Assembly (NCBI RefSeq): GCF_042186555.1
Contig: NC_133333.1
Location: 223,636,757-223,700,756 of the forward strand
DNA length: 64,000 nucleotides
Source: Aquarana catesbeiana
Taxonomy: Eukaryota > Chordata > Amphibia > Anura > Ranidae
Direction: 5' to 3'
In this document: positions 32,086-42,134 of the stretch, one piece after another
Numbering within the stretch: the first letter of the stretch is position 1
Layout: every line of letters begins with the position of its first letter
The notes under the pieces: generated by a model
Databases searched by the model: none
Told to the model about the DNA's origin: nothing
The model's input: the letters and a program-made list of their open reading frames with translations, nothing else
Made by a program: the position numbers and the translations under genes

Positions 32086-32958
32086 CAGTGGGGACAGAAA
32101 GTATTCAGACCCCCTTAAATTTTTCACTCTTTGTTATATTGCAGCCATTTGTTAAAATCATTTCAGTTCATTTTTTTCCTCATTAATGTACACACAGCAC
32201 ACCATATTGACAGAAAAACACAGAATTGTTGTCATTTTTGCAGATTTATTAAAAAAGAAAATCTGAAATATCACATGGCCCTAAATATTCAGACCCTTTG
32301 CTGTGACACTCATATATTTAACTCAGGTGCTGTCCATTTCTTCTGATCATCCTTGAGATGGTTCTACGCCTTCATTTGAGTCCAGCTGTGTTTGATTATA
32401 CTGATTGGACTTGATTAGGAAATCCACACACCTGTCTATATAAGACCTTACAGCTCACAGTGCATGTCAGAGCAAATGAGAATCATGAAATCAAAGGAAT
32501 TGCCTGAAGAGCTCAGAGACAGAATTGTGGCAAGGCACAGATCTGGCCAAGGTTACAAAAAAAATTCTGCTGCACCTAAGGTTCCTAAGAGCACAGTGGC
32601 CTCCATAATCCTTAAATGGAAGACGTTTGGGATGACCAGAACCCTTCCTAGAGCTGGCCGTCCGGCCAAACTGAGCTATCGGGGGAGAAGAGCCTTGGTG
32701 AGAGAGGTAAAGAAGAACCCAAAGATCACTGTGGCTGAGCTCCAGAGATGCAGTCGGGAGATGGGAGAAAGTTGTAGAAAGTCAACCATCACTGCAGCCC
32801 TCCACCAGTCGGGGCTTTATGGCAGAGTGGCCAGACGGAAGCTTCTCCTCAGTGCAAGACACATGAAAGCCCGCATGGAGTTTAGTAAATGGCTGCAATA
32901 TAACAAAGAGTGAAAAATTTAAAAATTTAAGGGGCCTGAATACTTTCCGTCGCCACTG
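32086..32958 (+). mobile_element. Tc1-like element, internally deleted
   Basis: The left terminus cagtggggacagaaagtatt and the right terminus actttccgtcgccactg are inverted. TA follows the right end (32959-32960). The left inverted repeat is about 200 bp with the sub-terminal block atttttcactctttgttata. The right repeat is cut to about 50 bp. The only reading frame (32464-32913) stops immediately before the right repeat, so the whole catalytic domain was lost in one deletion. Confidence 0.85.
32464..32913 (+). CDS. Tc1 transposase DNA-binding region only, 149 aa
   Basis: The frame is uninterrupted. Residues about 12-60 form the first helix-turn-helix (LPEELRDRIVARHRSGQGYK ... VPKSTVASIILKWK). 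A GRP hinge (GRPAKLS) follows at about 66-72, and a second helix-turn-helix runs to about 125 (ALVREVKKNPKITVAELQ ... STITAALHQSGLYGR). It ends ARRKLLLSARHMKARMEFSKW, just where the RNase-H-like DDE fold should begin; none of the three catalytic acids is present. Full Tc1 transposases are about 340 residues. If expressed it could bind Tc1 termini without cutting. Three methionines lie in the first eight codons; MKSKELPEE is closest to family starts. Confidence 0.6.
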   Translation: MSEQMRIMKSKELPEELRDRIVARHRSGQGYKKNSAAPKVPKSTVASIILKWKTFGMTRTLPRAGRPAKLSYRGRRALVREVKKNPKITVAELQRCSREMGESCRKSTITAALHQSGLYGRVARRKLLLSARHMKARMEFSKWLQYNKE

Positions 32959-32960
32959 TA

Positions 32961-33002
32961 TGTATCTTATCTATCTACCTATCTACCTATCTACCTATCT
33001 AC

Positions 33003-33064
<62 letters not shown>

Positions 33065-33103
33065 GTGTGTGTATATATATAATTATATATATATATCTAT
33101 ATA
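32961..33103. repeat. ATCT microsatellite with TA/TG tail
   Basis: A (tatc)n array with tacc interruptions on the left and a perfect run of about 15 units on the right fills 32961-33064. It is followed by gtgtgtgtatatat-type sequence to 33103. It separates two Tc1 elements. Confidence 0.9.
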
Positions 33104-34880
33104 TATCCCCCACATTTTTGTAAATATTTTGTTATATCTTTTCATGTGACAACAATGAAGAAATGACACTTTGTTACAATGTAAAGTAGTGAGTGTACAG
33201 CTTGTATAACAGTGTAAATTTGCTGTCCCTTCAAAATAACTCAACACACAGCCATTAATGTCTAAACCGCTGGCAGCAAAAAAAGTGAGTACACCCCTAA
33301 GTGAAAATGTCCAAATTGGGCCCAAAGTGTCAATATCTTGTGTGGCCACCATTATTTTCCAGCACTGCCTTAACCCTCTTAGGCATGGAGTTCACCAGAG
33401 CTTCACAGGTTACCACTGGAGTCCTCTTCCACTCCTCCATGATGACATCACGGAGCTGGTGGATGTTAGAGACCTTATGCTCCTCCACCTTCTGTTTGAG
33501 GATGTCTCACAGATGCTCAATAGGGTTTAGGTCTGGAGACATGCTTGACCAGTCCATTACTTTTACCCACAGCTTCTTTAGCAAGGCAGTGGTCATCTTG
33601 GAGGTGTGTTTGGGGTTGTTATGTTGGAATACTGCCCTGCGGCCCAGTCTCCGAGGGGGGGGGATCATGCTCTGCTTCAGTATGTCACAGTACATGTTGG
33701 CATTCATGGTTCCCTCAATGAACTGTAGCTCCCCAGTGCCGGCAGCACTCATGCAGCCCCCAGACCATGACACTCCCACCACCATGCTTGACAGTAGGCA
33801 AGACACACTAGTCTTTGTACTCCTCACCTGGTTGCCACCACACACGCTGGACACCATCTGAACCAAATAAGTTTATCTTGGTCTCATCAGACAGGACACG
33901 GTTCCAGTAATCCATGTCCTTAATCTGCTCGTCTTCAGCTAACTGTTTGCAGGCTTTCTTGTACATCATCTTTAGAAGAGGCTTCCTTCTGGGACAACAG
34001 CCTTGCGGACCAATTTGATGCAGCGTGCGGCGTATGGTCTGAGCACTGACAGGCTGACCCCCCACCCCTTCAACCTCTGCAGCAATGCTGGCAGCACTTA
34101 TATGTCTATTTCCCAAAGACAACCTCTGGATATGACGCTGAGCATGTGCACTCAACTTCTTTGGTCGACCATGATGAGTCCTGTTCTGAGTGAAACCTGT
34201 CCTGTTTAAACCTCTGTATGGTCTTGGCCACCGTGCTGCAGCTCAGTTTCAGGGTCTGGGCAATCTTCTTATAGCCTAGGCCATCTTCATGTAGAGCAGG
34301 GATCCTCAAACTACTACGGCCCTCCAGCTGTTGCAGAACTACACTTCCCATGAGGCATTGTAAAACTCTGACATTCACAGACATGACTAGGCATGATGGG
34401 AATTGAAGTTCATGAACAACTGGAGGACCGTAGTTTGAAGACCCCTGATGTAGAGCAACAATTCTTTTTTTTTTTTTCAGATCCTCAGAGAGTTCTTTGC
34501 CATGAGGTGTCATGTTGAACTTCCAGTGACCAGTATTAAAGAGTGAGAGCGATCACACCAAATTTAACACACCTGCTCCCCATTCACACCTGAGATCTTG
34601 TAACACTAACGAGTCACATGACACCGGGGAGGGAAAATGACTAATTGGGCCCAATGTGGACATTTTCACTTAGGGGTGTACTCACTTTTGTTGCCAGCGG
34701 TTTAGACATTAATGGCTGTGTGTTAAGTTATTTTGAGGGGACAGCAAATTTACACTGTTATACAAGCTGTACACTCACTACTTTACATTGTAGCAAAATA
34801 TCATTTCTTCAGTGTTGTCACATGAAAAGATAAAATATTTTCAAAAATGTGAGGGGTGTACTCACTCTTGTGAGATACTG
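33104..34880 (-). mobile_element. Tc1-like element with decayed transposase
   Basis: The right terminus gtgtactcactcttgtgaga-tactg ends at 34880. The left inverted repeat starts inside, at acatttttgtaaatattttg, with the outermost 30 bases lost into the microsatellite. The minus strand encodes a transposase in pieces: N-terminal helix-turn-helix (34513-34106, split by a MITE), middle with LSDETKINLFGSDGV (34155-33808) and C-terminal with FQHNNPKHTSK and SPDLNPIEHL (33866-33507). The second catalytic aspartate, normally in QHDNDPKH, reads Asn here, and a stop follows IEHL. The element is dead. A related copy is 48151-49406. Confidence 0.85.
34297..34447. mobile_element. hAT-like MITE inside Tc1 transposase
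   Basis: The termini cagggatcctcaaactac and, inverted, gtttgaagacccctg enclose the cctccagctgttgcagaact motif. An exact 8-bp duplication, atgtagag, flanks it (34289-34296, 34448-34455). It splits the N-terminal region of the minus-strand transposase between GSS and the EDGLGYKKIAQTLKLS segment. Confidence 0.9.
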
Positions 34881-34914
34881 TGTATGTGTGTATATATGTG
34901 TATGTATGTATATA

Positions 34915-35787
34915 CGGGCGGTCCCCGGGTTTCAAACATCTGACTTACAAATGACTCCTACTTACAAACGGAGGGAGACAACAGGAAGTGAGAGGAAATC
35001 TACCCCTAGGAAGGGAAATTCACCCCTGTTATGCCCCGTACACACGGTCGGACTTTGTTCGGACATTCCGACAACAAAATCCTAGGATTTTTTCCGACGG
35101 ATGTTGGCTCAAACTTGTCTTGCATACACACGGTCACACAAAGTTATCGGAAAATCCGATCGTTCTAAACGCGGTGACGTAAAACACGTACGTCGGGACT
35201 ATAAACGGGGCAGTGGCCAATAGCTTTCATCTCTTTATTTATTCTGAGCATGCGTGGCACTTTGTTCGTCGGATTTGTGTACACACGATCGGAATTTCCG
35301 ACAACGGATTTTGTTGTCGGAAAATTTTATAGCAAGCTCTCAAACTTTGTGTGTCGGAAAATCCAATGGAAAATGTGTGATGGAGCCCACACACGGTCGG
35401 AATTTCCGACAACAAGGTCCTATCACACATTTTCCGTCGGAAAATCCGACCGCGTGTACGGGGCATAAGAGTTATCATGGGAAAAAGGTGTTGCCACTGA
35501 AGCTTTATCACCAATCCTCGTTTCTACAACAACCCAAAATTTTCAAAATCTAATTGTCATAGGGACAGAAAGTGAGGTGAAATCTTCTGAACAGGGACAC
35601 AGACAGCAAAACAAATGTTACAGAGGTGTTAACCCTTCCCTATGCTATCCAAAAAGCTTAACAATTATTTTTTTGGTTGGAGCTACACTTAAAAAAAAAA
35701 AAAATGTACCTGTTCTGACTTACAAACAAATTCAACTTAAGAACAAACCTACAGTCCCTAACTTGTTTGTAACCCGGGGACTGCCTG
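34915..35787. mobile_element. pogo/Tigger-like MITE with nested insertion
   Basis: The termini are cgggcggtccccgggtttca and, inverted, gtaacccggggactgcctg. TA dinucleotides abut both ends. Sub-terminal words tgacttacaaatgactcct and ctgacttacaaacaaattca are complementary partners. The interior to the left and right of 35032-35465 forms one non-coding MITE. Assignment to the pogo group is from the TA target and the terminus type, from memory. Confidence 0.65.
35032..35465. mobile_element. Palindromic MITE (tgccccgtacacac family), nested
   Basis: The termini tgccccgtacacacggtcgg and, inverted, ccgaccgcgtgtacggggca are strong. TTA precedes (35029-35031) and TAA follows (35466-35468). Nearly the whole length folds back through ttccgaca/tgtcggaa words. 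The sister copy is at 31458-31874. Confidence 0.8.
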
Positions 35788-35797
35788 TGTATATGTA

Positions 35798-35859
<62 letters not shown>
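35788..35859. repeat. TG/TA microsatellite
   Basis: A run of about 20 TA units (35807-35848) is bounded by TG-rich repeats. The next Tc1 element has lost its outer terminus into this tract. Confidence 0.9.
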
Positions 35860-35860
<1 letters not shown>

Positions 35861-37435
35861 ATTTGATCCCTGCTGATTTTGTACGTTTGCCCACTGACAA
35901 AGAAATGATCAGTCTATAATTTTAATGGTAGGTTTATTTTAACAGTGAGAGACCGAATAACAAAAATATCCAGAAAAACGCATTTCAACAAAGTTATCAA
36001 TCGATTTGCATTTTAATGACGGCAATAAGTATTTGATCCCCTATCAATCAGTAAGATTTCTGGCTCCCAGGTGTCTTAGGTAACGAGCTGAGATTAGGTG
36101 CACTCTTAGAGAGTGCTCCTAATCTCAGCTTGTTGTATAGAAGACACCTGTCCACAGAAGCAATCAATCGGATTCCAATCTCTCCACCATGGCCAAGACC
36201 AAGGAGCTGTCCAAGGATGTCAGGGACAAGATTGTAGATCTACACAAGGCTGGAATGGGCTATAAGACCATCGCCAAGCAGCTTGGTGAGAGGGTGATAG
36301 CAGTTGGTGTGATTATTCGCGAAATGGAAGAAGCACAAAATAACTGTTAAGCTCCCTCGGTGTGGGGCTCCTTGCAGGATCTCACCTCGTGGAGTTTCAA
36401 TGGTCATGAGAACGGTGAGGAATCAGCCCAAAAATGCACAAGATAATCTTGTCTATTGTCCCAGCTGCCTTGAGATTATTGTTACCAAGAAAACAATTGG
36501 TAACACACTACACCATGAAGGACTGAAATCCTGCAGCGCCTGCAAGTCCCCCTGCTCAAGAAAGCACATGTACGGGCCTGTCTGAAATTTGCTAATGAAC
36601 ATCTGAATGATTCAGACCAGAACTGGGAGAAAGTGTTGTGGTCAGATGAGACCAAAATATAGCTCTTTGGTATCAACTCAACGCGCCGTGTTTGGAGGAG
36701 GAGGAATGCTGCCTATGACCTCAAGAACACCATCCCCACCGTCAAACATGGAGGTGGAAATATTATGCTTTGGGGGTGTTTTTCTGATAAGGGGACAGTA
36801 CAACTTCACTGCATCAAAGGGACGATGGATGGGGCCATGTACTATCAAATCTTGGGTGATAACCTCCTTCCCTCAGTCAGGGCATTGAAAATGGGTCATG
36901 GATGGGTATTCCAGCATGACAATGACCCTAAAACACACGGCCAAGGCAACAAAGAAGTGGCTCAAGAAGAAGCACATTAAAAGTGGTTGTAAACCCTTAC
37001 AGACCACTTTGACCTACAGGTAAGCCTAGATTAAGGCTTACCTGTAGGTCCAAGAAATATCTCCTAAACCTACATGGTTTAGGAGATATTTGCTAAAGGA
37101 CAGGCACCGCTGTCTACGGCACATGCGCCGTAGACAGCGGTGCGCAGGCGCAATGAGCGCGCCACTGCTAACTGCGATATGCCGTTAGTGGCGGCGCATG
37201 TGCGGGAGTGACGCCATCGCGGCTCCGGCCAATCGCAGCGCCGGAGCAACGATACCCAGAAGAAGATGGATGCGCCATACCAGAGGGGACAGCAGTGACA
37301 TCGCAGACTCCTGTTTCAAATAAGGGACACATAATGGGCTTCTATGCGATGCATAGAAGCCCATTATGCTTTACCTTTGCAGGGAAACAAACCCATCAGG
37401 GTTTACTTCCTCTTTAAGCTCATGGAGTGTCCAGT
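35860..37435 (+). mobile_element. Tc1-like element split by a TTAA MITE
   Basis: The left terminus atttgatccctgctgatttt and the sub-terminal aataagtatttgatccccta are the paired direct repeats of a Tc1 inverted repeat (IR/DR arrangement). A transposase starts at ATG 36189 (MAKTKELSKDVRDKIVDLHK) but is soon frameshifted. The D1 motif SDETKI is followed at once by a stop (about 36640-36662). The D2 motif QHDNDPKTH is at about 36910-36945. At 36977 the TTAA MITE interrupts. About 19 Tc1-like bases (tcatggagtgtccagt) resume after 37416, then homology ends. It is non-functional. Confidence 0.8.
36977..37416. mobile_element. TTAA MITE with serial hairpins, nested
   Basis: The ends are ttaaaagtggttgtaaaccc and, inverted, gggtttacttcctctttaa. 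TTAA lies at both borders and Tc1 coding sequence continues across, so TTAA is the target duplication. Four separate perfect or near-perfect stems follow each other: about 37013-37052, 37059-37092, 37107-37143 (accgctgtctacggc arms) and 37331-37370 (ataatgggcttctatgc arms). A related element is 42135-42680. Confidence 0.85.
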
Positions 37436-38109
37436 TGCACACAATGTACACTGTGTTGATGCATTCAGTATCTTCTCATTCACAGCCAGTTTAGTATTTT
37501 GTGTCCCCGGGATACGGTGGAGTGGGGTGTGCGATATTTACTTTCCAAACACCGCACTTATCCAGCCAATAGATTCACTTTTCACCTCGCCGATGTTGTT
37601 ACTGTCTGACTTTGAAGCTTTTGTGGCAGCGCAGTCATTTGTATCTTTGAGATCTTCTATGGAGCTTATCCAATACCACAAGTCATTCACTTCTTGTGCA
37701 GAGCCGCATTCCCTGGTTTGGGTTGTTTTTTTGTTTCATGCTATTATAAGTGATGTTGTTTTTAGTGCTGCTTTGTTGTACCTGTAGACGCGCTCTGATA
37801 ATAGTTTTTCTTTGTTGGAAAGCAGTGAAAGTATCCGGATGCAGATGACAGCGTGTATATCTAATTGTTCTTTGTTGTGGGTGCCGACATACAGAGCGGT
37901 GATCACAACTCGCCTCAATCAGAATCTGCGTGAACTTTATTATCAATCGGTTAATTACATTCCGAATCCCACATGTTATAAAATGTATGTGGTAAGTGTA
38001 TCTGATCTGTACATACAGTCACCATAGAACAGTGAAGGCTTGGACAGACACACATCTTCCATAAATGAGCTAAATGTCAACTTTGGGGACAGAAACTTTC
38101 ATTTAAATA
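37436..38109. other. Non-coding, single-copy candidate conserved region
   Basis: No element ends or tandem repeats are apparent. The composition is balanced. Overlapping frames (for example 37344-37787) have no domain and no matching splice sites. Confidence 0.35.
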
Positions 38110-38520
38110 TATTGGTTATTTGAGTTACTGTTGCCTTTTCGATCATCTCCAATCTGCCCATTCTCTTCTGATAGCAACAAGGCATTTTCCTCCACACAGC
38201 TGCCGCTCACTGGATATTTTCTATTTTCCGGACCATCATCTGTAAACCCGAGAGATGGTTGTGTGTGAAAATCCCAGTAGATCAGCGGTTTTTGAAATAC
38301 TTAGACCAGCCCGTCTGGCACCAACAACCATGACACGTTCAAAGTCCCTAAAATCTCCTTTCTTCCCCATTCTGATGCGCGGTTTGAACTTTAGCAAGTC
38401 GTCTTCACCGTGTCTAGATGCCTCAATGCATTGAGTTGCCGCCATGTGATTGGCTGATTAGCAATTTGTGTTGCTAAGCAATTGAAAAGGTGTACCTAAT
38501 AAAGTGTACCGGTGAGTGTA
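38110..38520 (-). pseudogene. Tc1/mariner fragment, N-terminal end
   Basis: The right end gtgtaccggtgagtgtac-agt is a Tc1-type terminus, with aaggtgtacctaataaagtg just inside. On the minus strand 38445-38236 encodes MGKKGDFRDFERVMVVGARR and ISKTADLLGFSHTTISRVYR, the first helix-turn-helix of a Tc1-like transposase. Homology continues degenerately to about 38130, where the element is truncated. No catalytic region is left. Confidence 0.75.
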
Positions 38521-39136
38521 CAGTATATAAAATCTCCATACACCACACACTTTAGTGAAAGGAAAACATTTCATATGCATATTTGATCATTCATTCTTGT
38601 GGTTATCCATATATCAGATAAGGTGAATAGTCTCCCTTATTTGACTGTCAGCATACTGTAAGGTCAGTTAGCCATAGAGAGCAGTTGTTCCCAACCTTTT
38701 GTCCTCAGGTACCCCTAACAGGTCATGGTTTCAGGATTTCCTTCATCTTCCAATAGATGCTGCAAAGTGATTCTAAATGTAATTTTTTTTTTCTTTAAAA
38801 TAATAAACATTCATACCTGCTCTGTGTAATAGTTTTGCACAGACCAGCCCCGATCCCCCTCTTCTCACGCTCCCTTGCCATCGCACTGTTAAAAACCTTC
38901 TACCTTTTAGGGCCACTTCAAATCAATGTCAATGGCTTTGTATTTATAACCGCTATTTTATCTAAGGGAATTTCCCCAAACATAACCGGTTGATGAGGAT
39001 ACTTGAGGACTGAGGTTGAGGAAACCCCATTATGGAGGATCTGACCCTTGCATTGAGTGAGAGGAGGAGTAAAGCACAGTTTCTGTAAAGTTCTCGAGAG
39101 CAGGCCCCACATGTAAATGGGCTGTTCCTGTGTACA
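38521..39136. repeat. Repeat fragments
   Basis: About 38688-38760 (agcagttgttcccaaccttt) is a hAT-MITE-like end related in style to 58690-58872. About 38815-38885 (tgctctgtgtaatagttttg) belongs to the repeat at 2996-3130 and 60510-60780. The remaining parts are not recognised. Confidence 0.45.
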
Positions 39137-39358
39137 TACCCTGTTTTCCCGAAAATAGGACCTAGCGTGATTGTCGGTGATGGCTGCAATATAAGCCCTA
39201 CCCCCCCAAATAAGCCATAGTTAAAGTCCTTGTAGGTCTTATTTTCAGGGTAGGGCTTATTTTCGGGGAAACGGGGTAGGGCTTATTTGGGGGGTAGGGC
39301 TTATATTGCAGCCATCACCGACAATCACGCTAGGTCTTATTTTCGGGGAAACAAGGTA
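39137..39358. mobile_element. Palindromic MITE, gaaaata family
   Basis: It begins taccctgttttcccgaaaat and ends attttcggggaaacaaggta. The arms (tgattgtcggtgatggctgc and its complement) match over about 70 bp, with a second inner repeat of tagggcttattttcggggaa. From memory similar sequences are widespread in reptile and amphibian genomes. It is non-coding. Confidence 0.75.
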
Positions 39359-39482
39359 TATATATTTACTAACTTCAAGGTTTTCAAAGCCACATCTTTT
39401 AGGTGCCTATGGAGTTGGGCTTCTTGGGCTATCTTCAGGCCAGTCAAATGATGCTCAGGGTCCTCTTTGGATGTTGTCCTGG

Positions 39483-39867
39483 TGTTCTGTCAAATTCTCC
39501 AACCCATCAGAAATTCCAACTACTTAACGTCTGGTTTCTTTAAACCAGTAGTAATTGGAGTTTTTGACGAATTGGTGATTGGACACAACACCGGCAACTT
39601 AATAGAGTCCAGTGCAGGATAGTATGAGCAGAGATTCTTACTCTGCTCCGATACTAGCCAACAAAATGGCCTTGGAGGCGGCGACAACTTTGTCCTCGTT
39701 AACCGCTGTGCTGTCAAAACAGCTCAATTTTTCTGTACATGTCTCTATTCGGTTGCCGGTGTTGTGTCCAACCACCAATTCGTCAAAATCTCTGATTACT
39801 AAGGGTTTAAAGAAAACGGAAGTGATGTGGTTGGAGTTTCTGACAGGTTGGAGAAATTGACAGAACA
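39483..39867. mobile_element. Fold-back element with TG...CA ends, copy 1
   Basis: The termini are tgttctgtcaaattctccaa and, inverted, ttggagaaattgacagaaca, so the element begins TG and ends CA. CTGG flanks both sides (39479-39482, 39868-39871). Arms of about 130 bp include gttgccggtgttgtgtccaa on the right and its partner on the left. The centre includes ggccttggaggcggcgaca. The 82-codon frame inside has no domain. Termini match the family of 48804-49354. Confidence 0.7.
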
Positions 39868-39871
39868 CTGG

Positions 39872-41007
39872 CAGTAAGCTGTTCTCAGTGATGCAGAGCA
39901 TGTGATGATTTCGGAGCATCTCTCTGTCTCGTTGCACTATAAGTGAAGGGCACCAGTTTGATGCTCTCTCTTTGATGTCCTGCACTCACAGTAAGTTCTC
40001 AGTCTTCCAGGTCAAATGATGTGTACTGGACATATAATGGTGGAAAAAAATTGCTGCAGGGGACAGTGGGAGGTGAACATTGCAGACAGTGTTGCCTTTT
40101 TTCTTTTTCCCCTAAGGGGAACTATTTAAAAAAAAAAAATAGCCTGCAATTCAGCTTTAAAAGGCCAACTCTTAACATTTGTGGTAATTTGAGCAAATTG
40201 ACTTCAGGACATAAGCATGTTATCTTCGTATAAAGAAGGCAGCAGTAATTATTCAGATTTGGGTTCCTCTTTATTGGAGGATATATTGTGTGCCAAGGTC
40301 CTCACATATGGAGCTCTCGCAATATCCAAATAGATTGACACTTCCCCTCAGACTTAATGCAAGTCAGCGCTTATTGATTGTGTCTGCATGTCCTCGGTGA
40401 GGTCGCACTGCTGCTCTCGAACACCGATCGATGAGTGCGTTCTGGCATTAACTCTGCCGCACGGCGTCACTTCATTTGGTTAATGTTTCGATTATTAGAT
40501 ATGAGAGAATTACTAGATCACATGGCATGGCCATGTGTAAAATGGGTTCCTTCATTAGCTGTGGTTGCCTCCATCACCACATGTGCTGAGATAATCAAAT
40601 ACAAAGGAGGAGGGGGGGTATGAGAACCAAATGATGGGGGTGTGAGTATGGATCTTTGATTAGTTTTAAAAGAAATATGCTTTATTGAACCTGAAATCAA
40701 AGTGGAGAAATCAACTTGAGGTAACATACCATCAGGATTATCCATAATTGGACCTCCATTCTATTACTACAGAAAATCACCAACACACATCTCCCTAGTT
40801 GTAGCTAGCTTGTGTAATTATGATTTGTCATTTCTTGTATAAATATGGTGAATTCCTTACAAATTGCATTCAGCTGTTCTGTTGCTAGTTATATTTAAAG
40901 TCAAAGCAAGCCAATGGCCACTTTTGAAGTCCTACTGATGCCTAACAAGACTGATGGTGGTGGTGGTGGTGGTGGTGGTGGTGGTGGTGGCATGGGGACA
41001 TATAAAA
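39872..41007. other. Non-coding, mostly unique
   Basis: No element ends are clear. An A tract lies at 40129-40139 and a (GGT)n array of about 12 units at 40955-40990. Positions 40250-40800 look single-copy. Confidence 0.4.
40955..40990. repeat. GGT microsatellite
   Basis: About 12 uninterrupted GGT units. The G-rich strand could form intramolecular G-quartet structures, which is inference only. Confidence 0.9.
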
Positions 41008-41416
41008 TTGGAAGTCAAGTCAAAATGTAGCTAAACTTCAATCTACCCCCACTGACATTCTAGGCCTATTTTATCTACCCTGTAAAAGGAAAGATGTCTA
41101 TAATTGCCTATTCTGAAATCTCTTTGGTCTGGTTACATGACTGGTTTTAAGCTCCAGCATCAGTGTAGAGGAGGGACAGCCAACAATGGATACCTCCATA
41201 GTAAGCCTATGGATGATCTGATATCCCTCATGCTCTGTAGGCTCTCCCTCCTCTACACTGAAGCCTGCACTGCATCATGTGACCGGACTGGGGCAACTTC
41301 AGAATAGGTAAGTATTACACCTCTTTCATTTTACAGGGTAGATATAGAATAGGCTTAGAATTGGGGTGGTAGGAGTAGATTTGCTTTGTTACGTTTTGCC
41401 TTGACGTCCACTTTAA
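41008..41416. mobile_element. TTAA-type MITE
   Basis: The right end ttttgccttgacgtccacttt-aa is matched in reverse at the left by tggaagtcaagtcaaaatgt. TTAA is intact on the right (41413-41416) and lost on the left. Complementary arms continue: tctaccctgtaaaagg with cattttacagggtaga, and agtgtagaggagggac with ctccctcctctacact. It is non-coding. Confidence 0.65.
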
Positions 41417-41665
41417 GCTATACTTTGTGGCTCTGTGATCATTAAAGGTCCCTTGTTTTAGATTGCAAGCTCTTTTAGAAACGGGTGCATATTGCTCATG
41501 TGGTGTGTATTTGGAGTGTTATAATATTAACTGCCTTTCCCATCTTTGTTTAGCACTGCACAAGACTTGGTCAAAATATATATACACCGATTACAGCACA
41601 TTTCAGGACGTTTTTGAAATGTTAGCTACACTTTCACACAGTATCGGTTCCTAAAAGTTTGGCTT

Positions 41666-42134
41666 GTGTATACATTGTATGGCCACAAGTTTGGGGTAGC
41701 TAACCATCACACCTATATCAACTAGACCACAAATCCCAAAAATATGGCCATTTAATAGGAAGTTGGTCCCCTCTTTTGGGCTACAGATTTCTAGGAAGGC
41801 TTTCTACAAGACTTTGGCTTGTGTCTGTGGTAAGTTTTGTTTTAATTCGGACAACAGTTCTGTGAGGTCATCTACTGATGGTGGATGAGAAGATTTGGAT
41901 CAGAGTCTTCCAATTCATCCCAATGGTGTTCAGTGGAGTTGAGATCAGGGCTTTGGGAAGGGAATTCAAGTTCCTCCACACCAAACTCCTCAAACCGTGT
42001 CTTTATGGAGCTGGCTTTGTGCTCAGGGGTATAGTCATGTTGGAACAGAAAATTGCCTTCCCCAAACTGCTACCACACGAATATAAGCGAACAATGTCAC
42101 AATATCTTTGTATGCTTGCACGTTGACAGTACTC
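41666..42134. mobile_element. Diverged Tc1-like fragment
   Basis: The left end tatggccacaagtttggggt is a decayed Tc1 terminus. The text runs antisense to the transposase C-terminus, with cttcaagttcctccacacca, gtctttatggagctggcttt and tagtcatgttggaacag corresponding to the family of copy A at 1355. It is cut on the right by the TTAA MITE at 42135 and does not resume visibly. Confidence 0.65.

Noticed and set aside
33301..33861. 186-codon + strand frame
   Set aside because: It is the antisense shadow of the Tc1 transposase encoded on the minus strand.
35658..35900. Frame rich in alternating isoleucine and tyrosine
   Set aside because: It is a translation of the TA/TG microsatellite.
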